23,382 nt of DNA. Origin: an uncultured Bacteroides sp. (GTDB taxonomy: Bacteria; Bacteroidota; Bacteroidia; Bacteroidales; Bacteroidaceae). The translations under genes were made by a program, and so were the position numbers. The stretch lies in contig CAJKXC010000041.1 of the NCBI GenBank assembly GCA_905203765.1, forward strand, positions 1 through 23,382, in the 5' to 3' direction. Within the stretch, counting starts at the first letter, position 1, and each line of letters opens with the position of its first letter. Shown here piece by piece: positions 1 to 6,447 of the stretch. The notes beneath the pieces were generated by a model. That model did not search any database, was not told the DNA's origin, and saw only the letters and a list, made by a program, of their open reading frames with translations.

Positions 1-197
1 CTGAGGCCCAGATAGCTTTGTTTTCATACCGTATTTCCCACCTGACTGAGCACCTGAAGCTCAACAGAAAAGATTATAGTACTGAAAGAGCTTTGACAAT
101 GTTGGTAGGTAAACGCCGTGCGTTGCTGACTTACCTGAAGGATCGCGACATCAGCAGATATCGTGCCATCGTCAAAGAACTCGGCTTGCGTAAGTAA
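1..197 (+). CDS. rpsO: 30S ribosomal protein S15, 3' part (5' end outside window)
   Basis: The first full codon is at position 3 and the frame runs to TAA at 195-197, giving 64 C-terminal residues of a protein that is normally about 89 residues long. The visible part contains the S15 hallmarks ISHLTEHLKLNRKDY, a following LVGKRRALLTYL helix and the C-terminal end IVKELGLRK. S15 binds 16S rRNA in the central domain of the small subunit during early assembly. A strong intrinsic terminator follows within 30 bp, so rpsO is transcriptionally separated from the membrane regulator downstream. Identity is essentially certain; only the N-terminus is missing because of the window edge. Confidence 0.97.
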   Translation, partial: EAQIALFSYRISHLTEHLKLNRKDYSTERALTMLVGKRRALLTYLKDRDISRYRAIVKELGLRK

Positions 198-220
198 TCA
201 CTTACGGGCAAAAACATTAA

Positions 221-258
221 AAAGAGGTTTCCTTTTCAAGAAGGAAGCCTCTTTTTTT
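221..258 (+). terminator. Intrinsic terminator after rpsO
   Basis: An 11-bp stem (224-234 pairing with 241-251, one G-T pair), extended by A-T pairs to 221/254, encloses a 6-nt loop and runs into eight T residues at 252-258. It lies 24 bp after the rpsO stop. Its T tract runs directly into the -7 box of the next gene. Confidence 0.9.
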
Positions 259-259
259 A

Positions 260-267
260 TAACTTTG
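260..267 (+). promoter_or_regulatory. Bacteroides-type -7 box for the membrane wHTH gene
   Basis: TAACTTTG fits the Bacteroides sigma consensus TAnnTTTG. It ends only 5 nt before the ATG at 273, so transcription would start at or near that ATG. I do not see a good -33 TTTG at the right distance. See the finding on a possible leaderless mRNA or a start at 306. Confidence 0.5.
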
Positions 268-272
268 TCTCC

Positions 273-1151
273 ATGAAACAAAGAATATCAACGGCAAATT
301 TTTCGATGGCACTTACGCTTTTGCTGGTGGTGCTTTCATTTGGCTTCGGATATCGCAATTATTCGCAGGCGGAGCGTCGTGTCGTTTCGGACTTGAACCA
401 GGCCCTGCGGAACACGGTATTGCAGAATGAAGATTTATGGTTGAATACAGATACAATCCACACCTACGCCAAGTTACAGGAAGTGATGGGTGCTCCCGTT
501 TCCGTCAGCAGTTCCAACCGGAGGTTTGCAGAAGCTTTGTCTCTACGGCAGTTGAGGGATGTATCTACGCTGTCGCTGCATATATTGAAGAAAAACGATC
601 CGGGCACTGTATTCAATGAGATTCCTGCCGGCTACCTTGCCAGTGATACTTTGATATGGCTGTCCACCACTGCCGACGCTTCAGGACTGACGCTCTCCTT
701 CCGGGGATATGCACGCTGCTCCACAGCACTGCTACTTAGTCTTTCCGAGCAGACGATTCCCGCTTTATTGCTGTTAGCAGCCCTGATTTGGGGAACTTTT
801 TCCTTCTTTTACTTCCGCCGTAGAAAGCCTGCAACTGAAGGCGACGGACAGGAAAGTATCATCACTTTCGGCAACCTTTCGCTCTCCCGTCCGGAAGCCT
901 GCTTCTACAACGAGCGCCGGGAGAAGTTGAAGCTCACCCCTATGCAATATGCACTGATGGAGATGTTCTATCTTTCTTCCTCGCACCTGCTTCCCAAGTC
1001 CGACATCTGCCAGTCCCTTTGGCCGGGAAAGGACAATGCGGACGAAACCCTCTATACTTTGATAAGAAGATTGAAACCCATCGTCGAGGGCAACAGTAAC
1101 CTGAAGATAACTACTGACCGCGGACGCGCCTACGGACTGGAAGTTTGCTAA
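273..1151 (+). CDS. Membrane-anchored one-component regulator with C-terminal OmpR-type winged helix
   Basis: The 292-residue protein has a transmembrane segment at about 10-27, a periplasmic region of about 130 residues (30-160), a second transmembrane segment at about 162-181 followed by positive residues FRRRK, and a cytoplasmic winged helix-turn-helix at about 197-291. The latter shows the Trans_reg_C pattern: KLTPMQYALMEMF, then PKSDICQSLWPG, a recognition-helix region ETLYTLIRRLKPI, and the wing ITTDRGRAYGL. There is no receiver domain and no recognisable catalytic sensor. The topology is ToxR/CadC-like but reversed, with the DNA-binding domain at the C-terminus. The next gene, 409 bp downstream on the same strand, encodes an outer-membrane barrel protein and is the natural regulatory target. 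The start is uncertain: Met12 at 306 would leave about 33 nt of leader, whereas 273 would be almost leaderless. The ligand is unknown. Confidence 0.85.
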   Translation: MKQRISTANFSMALTLLLVVLSFGFGYRNYSQAERRVVSDLNQALRNTVLQNEDLWLNTDTIHTYAKLQEVMGAPVSVSSSNRRFAEALSLRQLRDVSTLSLHILKKNDPGTVFNEIPAGYLASDTLIWLSTTADASGLTLSFRGYARCSTALLLSLSEQTIPALLLLAALIWGTFSFFYFRRRKPATEGDGQESIITFGNLSLSRPEACFYNERREKLKLTPMQYALMEMFYLSSSHLLPKSDICQSLWPGKDNADETLYTLIRRLKPIVEGNSNLKITTDRGRAYGLEVC

Positions 1152-1198
1152 CGGGTAAATGATAATTTAGTGCAGCAATGATAGCAGAACTATTTTTA

Positions 1199-1337
1199 AT
1201 TCCCCTCCTCCTAGGAGGAGGGGTGCCCGCAGGGCGGGGTGGTAGAGAGCACGATACAAGGGCAATCTCTTAAAGGTACTCTTTTCTTCCTACCACCTCC
1301 CCCCTTCGGGTACTCCTCCTCCCAGGAGGAGGAGAAT
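1199..1337. repeat. GC-rich palindromic element with 47/48-bp imperfect terminal inverted repeats
   Basis: The left arm (1199-1245) and the right arm (1290-1337) are near-identical inverted copies: about 40 of 48 positions match with a single 1-nt gap. They are separated by 44 bp. Each arm also has its own inner palindrome; the left one, 1202-1223, is a perfect 22-bp palindrome made of CCCCTCCTCCT and its complement. Shorter inverted matches lie just outside: GTGCAG and TAGCAG (1170-1175, 1182-1187) against CTGCTA and CTGCAC (1348-1353, 1354-1359). No coding capacity and no clear target-site duplication were seen. It resembles a REP/MITE-type dispersed element. In RNA it would form a very stable hairpin after the regulator gene and could act as a terminator or transcript stabiliser, but that is inference. 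Confidence 0.85.
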
Positions 1338-1440
1338 GGAGATACAACTGCTACTGCACACCGCTAAACTCCCTAAACTTAGTGAGACTCTGTGGTGAAC
1401 TAAGTTCCCATTTAAACCACCCAAACCTAACAAAATCCCC

Positions 1441-1482
1441 GGCAATCAGGCATTGTCAGCCAATTGTCAGGCAAATGTCAGG
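1441..1482 (+). promoter_or_regulatory. Phased direct repeats (TGTCAG, 11-bp period), candidate operator
   Basis: TGTCAG occurs at 1454-1459, 1465-1470 and 1476-1481, exactly 11 bp apart, each preceded by CAW-type A/T bases. A fourth, weaker unit (TCAG at 1446-1449) precedes by 10 bp. Tandem half-sites at 10-11 bp are how OmpR/PhoB-type winged helices bind, and TGTCA is also the core of the enterobacterial PhoB box. The array lies about 80 bp upstream of the barrel gene and upstream of its likely promoter, fitting an activator site for the regulator encoded at 273-1151 (inference). Confidence 0.6.
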
Positions 1483-1505
1483 CATTTATCCGCTTTTTAT
1501 TTCCC

Positions 1506-1533
1506 TTGTCTTTCCTGAAAGCCGATACCTTCG
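1506..1533 (+). promoter_or_regulatory. Tentative promoter of the barrel gene
   Basis: TTG at 1506-1508 and TACCTTCG at 1526-1533 (one mismatch to TAnnTTTG) are 17 bp apart. The rest of the gap, 1338-1440, shows only a small AACTTAG/CTAAGTT inverted repeat at 1376-1406. A weak -7 box would agree with dependence on an activator bound at 1441-1482. Confidence 0.4.
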
Positions 1534-1560
1534 TGCCCCGAAACCAAAACAATTCGGAAC

Positions 1561-3900
1561 ATGAAACAGACAGTATGTATCATCGCCCTGTTTATAGGGT
1601 ATATCGCGACCATAGCGGCACAAAAAGAAACTGTAAACATCCGGGGAAGAGTCCTCACGGAAGACCGGCAACCGGTGGAGTTTGCCAACATCGCATTGCT
1701 GACTCCGGATTCCACCTTCGTACAAGGCACATGCAGCCGTAACGACGGAAGTTTTGAACTCACCCCCGCCACACCCGGTGATTACCTGTTGCAAATCTCA
1801 TCTATCGGTTACAAAACCCTCAGCCGTCCCTGCCACGCCGACCACACCGGCAATATCACCGATACCGGCGACTGGATACTGGAAACCGACGCCGTACTAC
1901 TCGAAGAAACCGTAGTAACCGCCGCCCGCCCCGTCTTCAAACTGAAAAGCGGACGCCTTGAAACCAAAGTACAGCAAACCCTGCTCGCCTCGCTGAACAA
2001 TGCCAACGACGTATTGAAACACATCCCCGGGCTCCGTTCTTCGGAAGAGGAAGGCTACACCGTCTTCGGCAAAGGCACACCTATCATATATATAGACAAC
2101 CGCCTTCTGCAAGACAACTCCGAACTGGAACGCCTCTCCGCCGCCGACATCGAGAAAGTGGAACTTATCACCAACCCGGGAGCCGAGTACGACGCCACCG
2201 TCAAAGCCGTTGTCCGCATCCGCACCGTGCGGGGCCGCAACGACGGTTTCGGCGGAAACTTCCGTGCCGGCATCACCCAGCGCCGGCGTACCAGCCACAA
2301 CGAACAAATCAACCTGAACTATCAGAAGAAAGGCCTTTCCTTGCTGGGCATGCTCTATACCAATTATCAGCATACGAAACGTCTGCAGGATGTGCGCTAC
2401 CAGATACCGGCGGATGTACAATGGGACGTCAACAACCACGTACGGCTGATAAACAAAGGGCTGCTTGCCGGCGGAAAGGCGAGCGTCAGCTACGATTTCA
2501 ACCCAAAGCACAGCCTCGGTGCTTCCTACGAATTTCATCGCACCCCCGACTTCCATCTCAGCGACAACTCCGAATACACCGTCCGCGAAGACGGCAGGCT
2601 GACCGACCGCACCGCCCACTCCGCCCAAAGCCTGCAACAAGACAGCAAACACCAGTTGAACGCCTACTATCAAGGCAGCATCCGGCAGTTGCAAATCAAC
2701 TTCACCGCCGACCTGGTACGCGGCCGGAGTTACAACCATCAGGAAGCGCAAGAAGAAAGCCAAACGGAAGGTCTCCGCGACATCAGCTCCTTCAACCACG
2801 CCAAGAACCGCCTCTACGCCGCCAAACTGATACTGACGCATCCCCTTTGGAAAGGCGAACTGAAAGCCGGCGCCGACTACACCTTCATCCGCCGTAAAGA
2901 TAACTTCCTGAACTTGCAAGACATTCTTCCCAATACCGACAGCCGCATCGACGAGAGCAAGTCCGCCGCCTTTACCGAATACTCCCTGCAACTGGGGAAG
3001 GTCAACTTGTTGGCAGGCCTTCGCTTCGAGCACGCTGTCTCCGATTATTGGGAACAAGACGAATACGTCCCCGGACAAAGCCGCACCTACAACGACTGGT
3101 GTCCCAACCTCTCGATAGACTTCCCCATTGGCAACGCCCAAGCCAGCCTCAGTTACACCGCAAAAACCAACCGCCCCGGTTTCTTCCAACTGCGCAGTAC
3201 ATTGAGTTACAACAACCGCTTCGTCTACGAAGGCGGCAACCCGCTGCTCATTCCCGAAACCAATCACGACCTGCAACTGACCACCCTTTATAAATGGGCG
3301 CAGTTCGGGCTCAACTACCAATACCGGCGCAACGCCATCGCCTTCATGACTAAGGAATACGAAGAGAACCCGGATGTGGTTATTTTCACCACCGGCAACT
3401 TCAAGCGGATGCAATACCTCACCGCTTCCGTCCATCTCTCGCCCACCATCAGCATCTGGAAACCCGAACTCGGCGTCTACTTTGCCCAGCCTTTTTTCAA
3501 AGTAACCAATCAGGGAGCCACGCGGAGCATGAACCGCTCCAGCGTCTATATCTTCTGGCAGAACAGTCTGCGCCTGCCGGGTGAGTGGATTCTCTCCCTC
3601 GATGCCGATTATCAAAGCGAAGGGAACTTCGGCGCCATGCTGCAACGCTCTTATTGGGGAGTGGACGCCGGCATCCGCAAGACGTTCTTCTCCAAGAAAC
3701 TCACCCTCAGCCTGCAGGCCAATGACCTATGGAACTCCCGCTACGGCTGCTTCATGCTCTTCGGTCCCCGGCTGACTTATACTAAGGATGCTAACCCCGA
3801 TTCACGCAGTTTCTCGGTAAATATAAGTTATCGTTTCAATGCGGCAGGCAAGGTTTACAAAGGGAAGCATGCCTCGGAAGAAGATTTAAGAAGATTATAA
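1561..3900 (+). CDS. Outer-membrane beta-barrel protein, TonB-receptor-like (carboxypeptidase-regulatory domain + plug + barrel)
   Basis: The 779-residue protein starts with a signal peptide (MKQTVCIIALFIGYIATIAA, cut before Q21). A CarboxypepD_reg-like beta-sandwich follows at about 24-105 (IRGRVLTEDRQPVEFANIAL). A plug-like segment covers about 125-215, containing VLKHIPGL, GTPIIYIDNR and IEKVELITNPGAEYDA. The remainder is a barrel of alternating strands typical of the OMP_b-brl_3 family, related to TonB-dependent receptors. The last strand ends in ISYRF and is followed by a tail of about 20 residues. I do not see a clear TonB box or a SusD partner, so substrate uptake by a SusC/D pair is unlikely. 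The gene is rich in C-ending codons compared with the AT-rich gap before it. It probably forms a regulon with the membrane wHTH gene upstream. Substrate unknown. Confidence 0.9.
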   Translation: MKQTVCIIALFIGYIATIAAQKETVNIRGRVLTEDRQPVEFANIALLTPDSTFVQGTCSRNDGSFELTPATPGDYLLQISSIGYKTLSRPCHADHTGNITDTGDWILETDAVLLEETVVTAARPVFKLKSGRLETKVQQTLLASLNNANDVLKHIPGLRSSEEEGYTVFGKGTPIIYIDNRLLQDNSELERLSAADIEKVELITNPGAEYDATVKAVVRIRTVRGRNDGFGGNFRAGITQRRRTSHNEQINLNYQKKGLSLLGMLYTNYQHTKRLQDVRYQIPADVQWDVNNHVRLINKGLLAGGKASVSYDFNPKHSLGASYEFHRTPDFHLSDNSEYTVREDGRLTDRTAHSAQSLQQDSKHQLNAYYQGSIRQLQINFTADLVRGRSYNHQEAQEESQTEGLRDISSFNHAKNRLYAAKLILTHPLWKGELKAGADYTFIRRKDNFLNLQDILPNTDSRIDESKSAAFTEYSLQLGKVNLLAGLRFEHAVSDYWEQDEYVPGQSRTYNDWCPNLSIDFPIGNAQASLSYTAKTNRPGFFQLRSTLSYNNRFVYEGGNPLLIPETNHDLQLTTLYKWAQFGLNYQYRRNAIAFMTKEYEENPDVVIFTTGNFKRMQYLTASVHLSPTISIWKPELGVYFAQPFFKVTNQGATRSMNRSSVYIFWQNSLRLPGEWILSLDADYQSEGNFGAMLQRSYWGVDAGIRKTFFSKKLTLSLQANDLWNSRYGCFMLFGPRLTYTKDANPDSRSFSVNISYRFNAAGKVYKGKHASEEDLRRL

Positions 3901-3958
3901 AATCCCATAAACGAGTAAAGTAGAGAACGGGTAAAAAACAAACTTTTCTCCCCAGATA

Positions 3959-3990
3959 GTTGCACTAAGTAAAAGTTTATCTTATTTTTG
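3959..3990 (+). promoter_or_regulatory. Promoter of the XRE-cupin gene
   Basis: GTTG at 3959-3962 and TATTTTTG at 3983-3990 match the Bacteroides -33/-7 pattern with a 20-bp spacer, predicting a leader of about 45 nt. Confidence 0.65.
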
Positions 3991-4039
3991 CGGTTTAGCA
4001 ACTATAAATCATAACCTTTTAGACTGAAATACTATCATT

Positions 4040-4615
4040 ATGGATACAAGTAAGATTGTAGGAGAGAAAATCAAGTCGCTCCGCGAAAGCCAATCCATCA
4101 GCATGGAAGAACTGGCACAACGTTCGGGACTCGCCATCGAACAGATTGAACGTATTGAAACCAACATCGACCTTCCGTCGTTGGCTCCGCTTATCAAGAT
4201 AGCACGTGTGCTGGGTGTACGCCTGGGTACTTTCCTCGACGACCAGGACGAGAACGGTCCTGTGGTATGCCGTAAGAACGAAGCGCAAAACAGCATCAGC
4301 TTCTCCAACAATGCTATCCAAAGCCGCAGGCACATGGTTTATCACTCGCTTTCCAAGTCCAAGGCCGACCGCCACATGGAGCCGTTCATCATTGACGTTG
4401 CTCCCACGAACGACAGCGACTTCGTACTCTCTTCCCACGAAGGCGAAGAATTCATCATGGTGATGGAAGGTACTATGGAAATCAGCTACGGCAAGCATAC
4501 CTACTTGCTCGAAGAGGGCGACAGCATCTACTACGATTCCATCGTCCCGCATCATGTACACGCTTACGAAGGAAAGGCGGCGAAGATACTTGCAGTAATA
4601 TATACACCTATTTAA
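4040..4615 (+). CDS. XRE-family regulator with C-terminal cupin sensor
   Basis: The 191-residue protein has an HTH_3 domain at about 6-61 (IKSLRESQSISMEELAQRSG, then IEQIERIE) and a cupin_2 barrel at about 118-187. Cupin motif 1 is represented by H133-E-G-E-E137 followed by GTMEISYG, and motif 2 by PHHVHAY with H171, H172 and H174, so a metal or small-ligand site is plausible. Proteins of this build commonly control a neighbouring metabolic gene in response to its substrate. Here the acyl-CoA ligase starts 101 bp downstream on the same strand, with a palindromic element filling the gap, so the pair is likely one transcription unit. The ligand is not evident; a carboxylate or acyl compound is a reasonable guess from the neighbour. 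Confidence 0.9.
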   Translation: MDTSKIVGEKIKSLRESQSISMEELAQRSGLAIEQIERIETNIDLPSLAPLIKIARVLGVRLGTFLDDQDENGPVVCRKNEAQNSISFSNNAIQSRRHMVYHSLSKSKADRHMEPFIIDVAPTNDSDFVLSSHEGEEFIMVMEGTMEISYGKHTYLLEEGDSIYYDSIVPHHVHAYEGKAAKILAVIYTPI

Positions 4616-4618
4616 TGA

Positions 4619-4716
4619 GTTGATAATTGATAGTTGATAGTTGATAATTAAGCTGCGCGATGAAGCTGCATAGTCATTATCAACTATCACCTATCAACTA
4701 TCACCTATCAACTATT
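4619..4716. repeat. Heptad-armed palindromic element, copy A
   Basis: The left arm (4619-4649) consists of four heptads GATAATT, GATAGTT, GATAGTT, GATAATT. The right arm (4675-4716) consists of six heptads of complementary type (CATTATC, then alternating AACTATC and ACCTATC, ending AACTATT). The 25-nt core (4650-4674) begins AAGCTGCGC and ends GCATAGT. A core of the same length and pattern occurs in copy B at 7868-7960. The right arm ends exactly at the ATG (4717) of the ligase gene, so the element supplies its whole translation-initiation region. Confidence 0.85.
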
Positions 4717-6363
4717 ATGCTATACGAAAGAACACTCGGCCAATGGTTGGAGCATTGGGCCGAAACAACACCGGATAAAGAATACATCGTTTACTCCGAC
4801 CGCAACCTGCGTTTCACCTGGAGCCAATTCAATCGTCGCGTAGACGATATGGCTAAAGGGCTTATCGCCATCGGCGTGGAACGCGGTACACACGTCGGCA
4901 TTTGGGCAGCCAATGTACCCGACTGGCTGACATTGCTATACGCCTGCGCCAAGATAGGCGCCGTTTACGTCACCGTAAATACCAACTACAAACAAGCCGA
5001 GCTGGAATATCTGTGCCAGAACTCGGATATGCATACCCTTTGCGTAGTCAATGGCGAGAAGGACAGCGACTTTGTGCAGATGACTTACGCCATGCTCCCC
5101 GAGCTGAAGACTTGCGAGCGCGGACACCTGAAGAGTGAACGCTTCCCATATATGAAAAACGTGGTGTACGTGGGACAGGAGAAGCACCGGGGTATGTACA
5201 ACACCGCCGAGATACTTCTGCTGGGCGACAATGTGGAAGACAGCCGCCTGAGCGAACTCAAAAGCCAGGTCACCTGCCACGACGTAGTGAATATGCAATA
5301 CACTTCCGGCACTACCGGTTTCCCGAAGGGCGTCATGTTGACGCACTACAATATAGCCAACAACGGCTTCCTCACGGGCGAGCACATGAAGTTCACCGCC
5401 GACGACAAACTCTGTGTCTGCGTGCCGCTGTTCCACTGCTTCGGCGTGGTACTTGCCACGATGAACTGCCTGACGCACGGTTGTACGGAAGTGATGGTAG
5501 AGCGCTTCAACCCGCTGGTAGTGCTGGCATCCATCCACAAGGAGCGTTGTACGGCGCTCTATGGCGTGCCCACCATGTTCATAGCCGAACTGAATCACCC
5601 GATGTTCGACATGTTCGATATGTCCAGCCTGCGCACAGGCATCATGGCCGGTTCCCTCTGCCCGGTAGAACTGATGAAGCAGGTGGAAGAAAAGATGTAC
5701 ATGAAGGTAACCAGCGTTTACGGACTGACAGAAGCCTCTCCCGGCATGACTGCCACCCGCATCGACGACCCGTTCGACGCGCGTTGCAACACCGTAGGCC
5801 GTGACTTCGAGCATACCGAAGTCCGGGTTATCGACCCTGAAACCGGAGAGGAATGTCCCGTAGGCGTGCAAGGCGAAATGTGCAACCGGGGATATAACAC
5901 CATGAAAGGTTACTACAAAAACCCCGAAGCTACCGCCGAAGTCATCGACAAGAACGGCTTCCTGCATTCCGGCGACCTGGGAATAAAAGACGAAGACGGT
6001 TACTACCGCATCACCGGACGCATCAAGGATATGATTATCCGCGGCGGCGAAAACATCTATCCCCGCGAAATAGAAGAATTCCTCTATAAGCTGGAAGGCG
6101 TAAAGGATGTACAGGTAGCCGGCATCCCTTCCAAGAAATACGGCGAGGCCGTCGGCGCCTTCATCATCCTGCACGAGGGAGCGGACTTGCACGAATCTGA
6201 TGTCCGCGACTTCTGCGTGGGCAAGATTTCGCGCTACAAGATACCGAGATATATCTTTTTCATTGATGAGTTCCCCATGACGGGCAGCGGTAAGATACAG
6301 AAGTTCAGATTGAAAGACCTGGGACTGCAACTTTGCAAGGAGCAGGGAATAGAAATCATATAA
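4717..6363 (+). CDS. AMP-forming acyl-CoA ligase (fatty-acid or aryl acid CoA synthetase type)
   Basis: The 548-residue protein is a complete ANL-superfamily adenylating enzyme that activates a carboxylate to an acyl-AMP and then to the CoA thioester. Visible motifs are the P-loop YTSGTTGFPKG (195-205), YGLTEAS (336-342), the hinge-region aspartate motif HSGD (417-420), GRIKDMIIRGGENIYPREIE (434-453), and the catalytic lysine in GSGKIQKF (K526). The frame is open upstream to an ATG at 4660, but those 19 codons lie inside the palindromic element; the ATG at 4717 begins the normal MLYERTLGQWLEHWAE start of the family. The closest match in feel is medium/long-chain fatty-acid CoA ligase, but the acid cannot be assigned from sequence. 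It is probably co-transcribed with, and regulated by, the XRE-cupin gene. Confidence 0.93.
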   Translation: MLYERTLGQWLEHWAETTPDKEYIVYSDRNLRFTWSQFNRRVDDMAKGLIAIGVERGTHVGIWAANVPDWLTLLYACAKIGAVYVTVNTNYKQAELEYLCQNSDMHTLCVVNGEKDSDFVQMTYAMLPELKTCERGHLKSERFPYMKNVVYVGQEKHRGMYNTAEILLLGDNVEDSRLSELKSQVTCHDVVNMQYTSGTTGFPKGVMLTHYNIANNGFLTGEHMKFTADDKLCVCVPLFHCFGVVLATMNCLTHGCTEVMVERFNPLVVLASIHKERCTALYGVPTMFIAELNHPMFDMFDMSSLRTGIMAGSLCPVELMKQVEEKMYMKVTSVYGLTEASPGMTATRIDDPFDARCNTVGRDFEHTEVRVIDPETGEECPVGVQGEMCNRGYNTMKGYYKNPEATAEVIDKNGFLHSGDLGIKDEDGYYRITGRIKDMIIRGGENIYPREIEEFLYKLEGVKDVQVAGIPSKKYGEAVGAFIILHEGADLHESDVRDFCVGKISRYKIPRYIFFIDEFPMTGSGKIQKFRLKDLGLQLCKEQGIEII

Positions 6364-6382
6364 TTCTAAAAAAAACAAAGCC

Positions 6383-6414
6383 TTTGCCCTACTAATCAGA
6401 ATGTTCTATCTTTG
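6383..6414 (+). promoter_or_regulatory. Promoter of ahcY
   Basis: TTTG at 6383-6386 and TATCTTTG at 6407-6414, spaced 20 bp, match the Bacteroides -33/-7 consensus completely. Transcription should begin near 6420, leaving a leader of about 28 nt with no visible riboswitch. Confidence 0.85.
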
Positions 6415-6447
6415 CACCGCTTTATATACTAAATAATAGAAACAGAT

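Noticed and set aside
1897..3645. Long open frame on the minus strand opposite the barrel gene
   Set aside because: It is the mirror of a C-rich third-position coding bias in the plus-strand gene; its translation is low-complexity V/G/A-rich with no domain, and the plus frame has signal peptide, plug and barrel.
4660..4716. Upstream ATG extending the ligase by 19 residues
   Set aside because: The added residues are translated palindromic repeat, and the family start MLYERTLGQW begins at 4717.
4936..6378. Long minus-strand open frame opposite the acyl-CoA ligase
   Set aside because: The plus frame has all adenylation motifs; the minus frame shows no family pattern and results from codon bias.
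6364..6447. SAM or SAH riboswitch ahead of ahcY
   Set aside because: The predicted leader is only about 28 nt, too short for a known SAM/SAH riboswitch, and no paired elements are visible.
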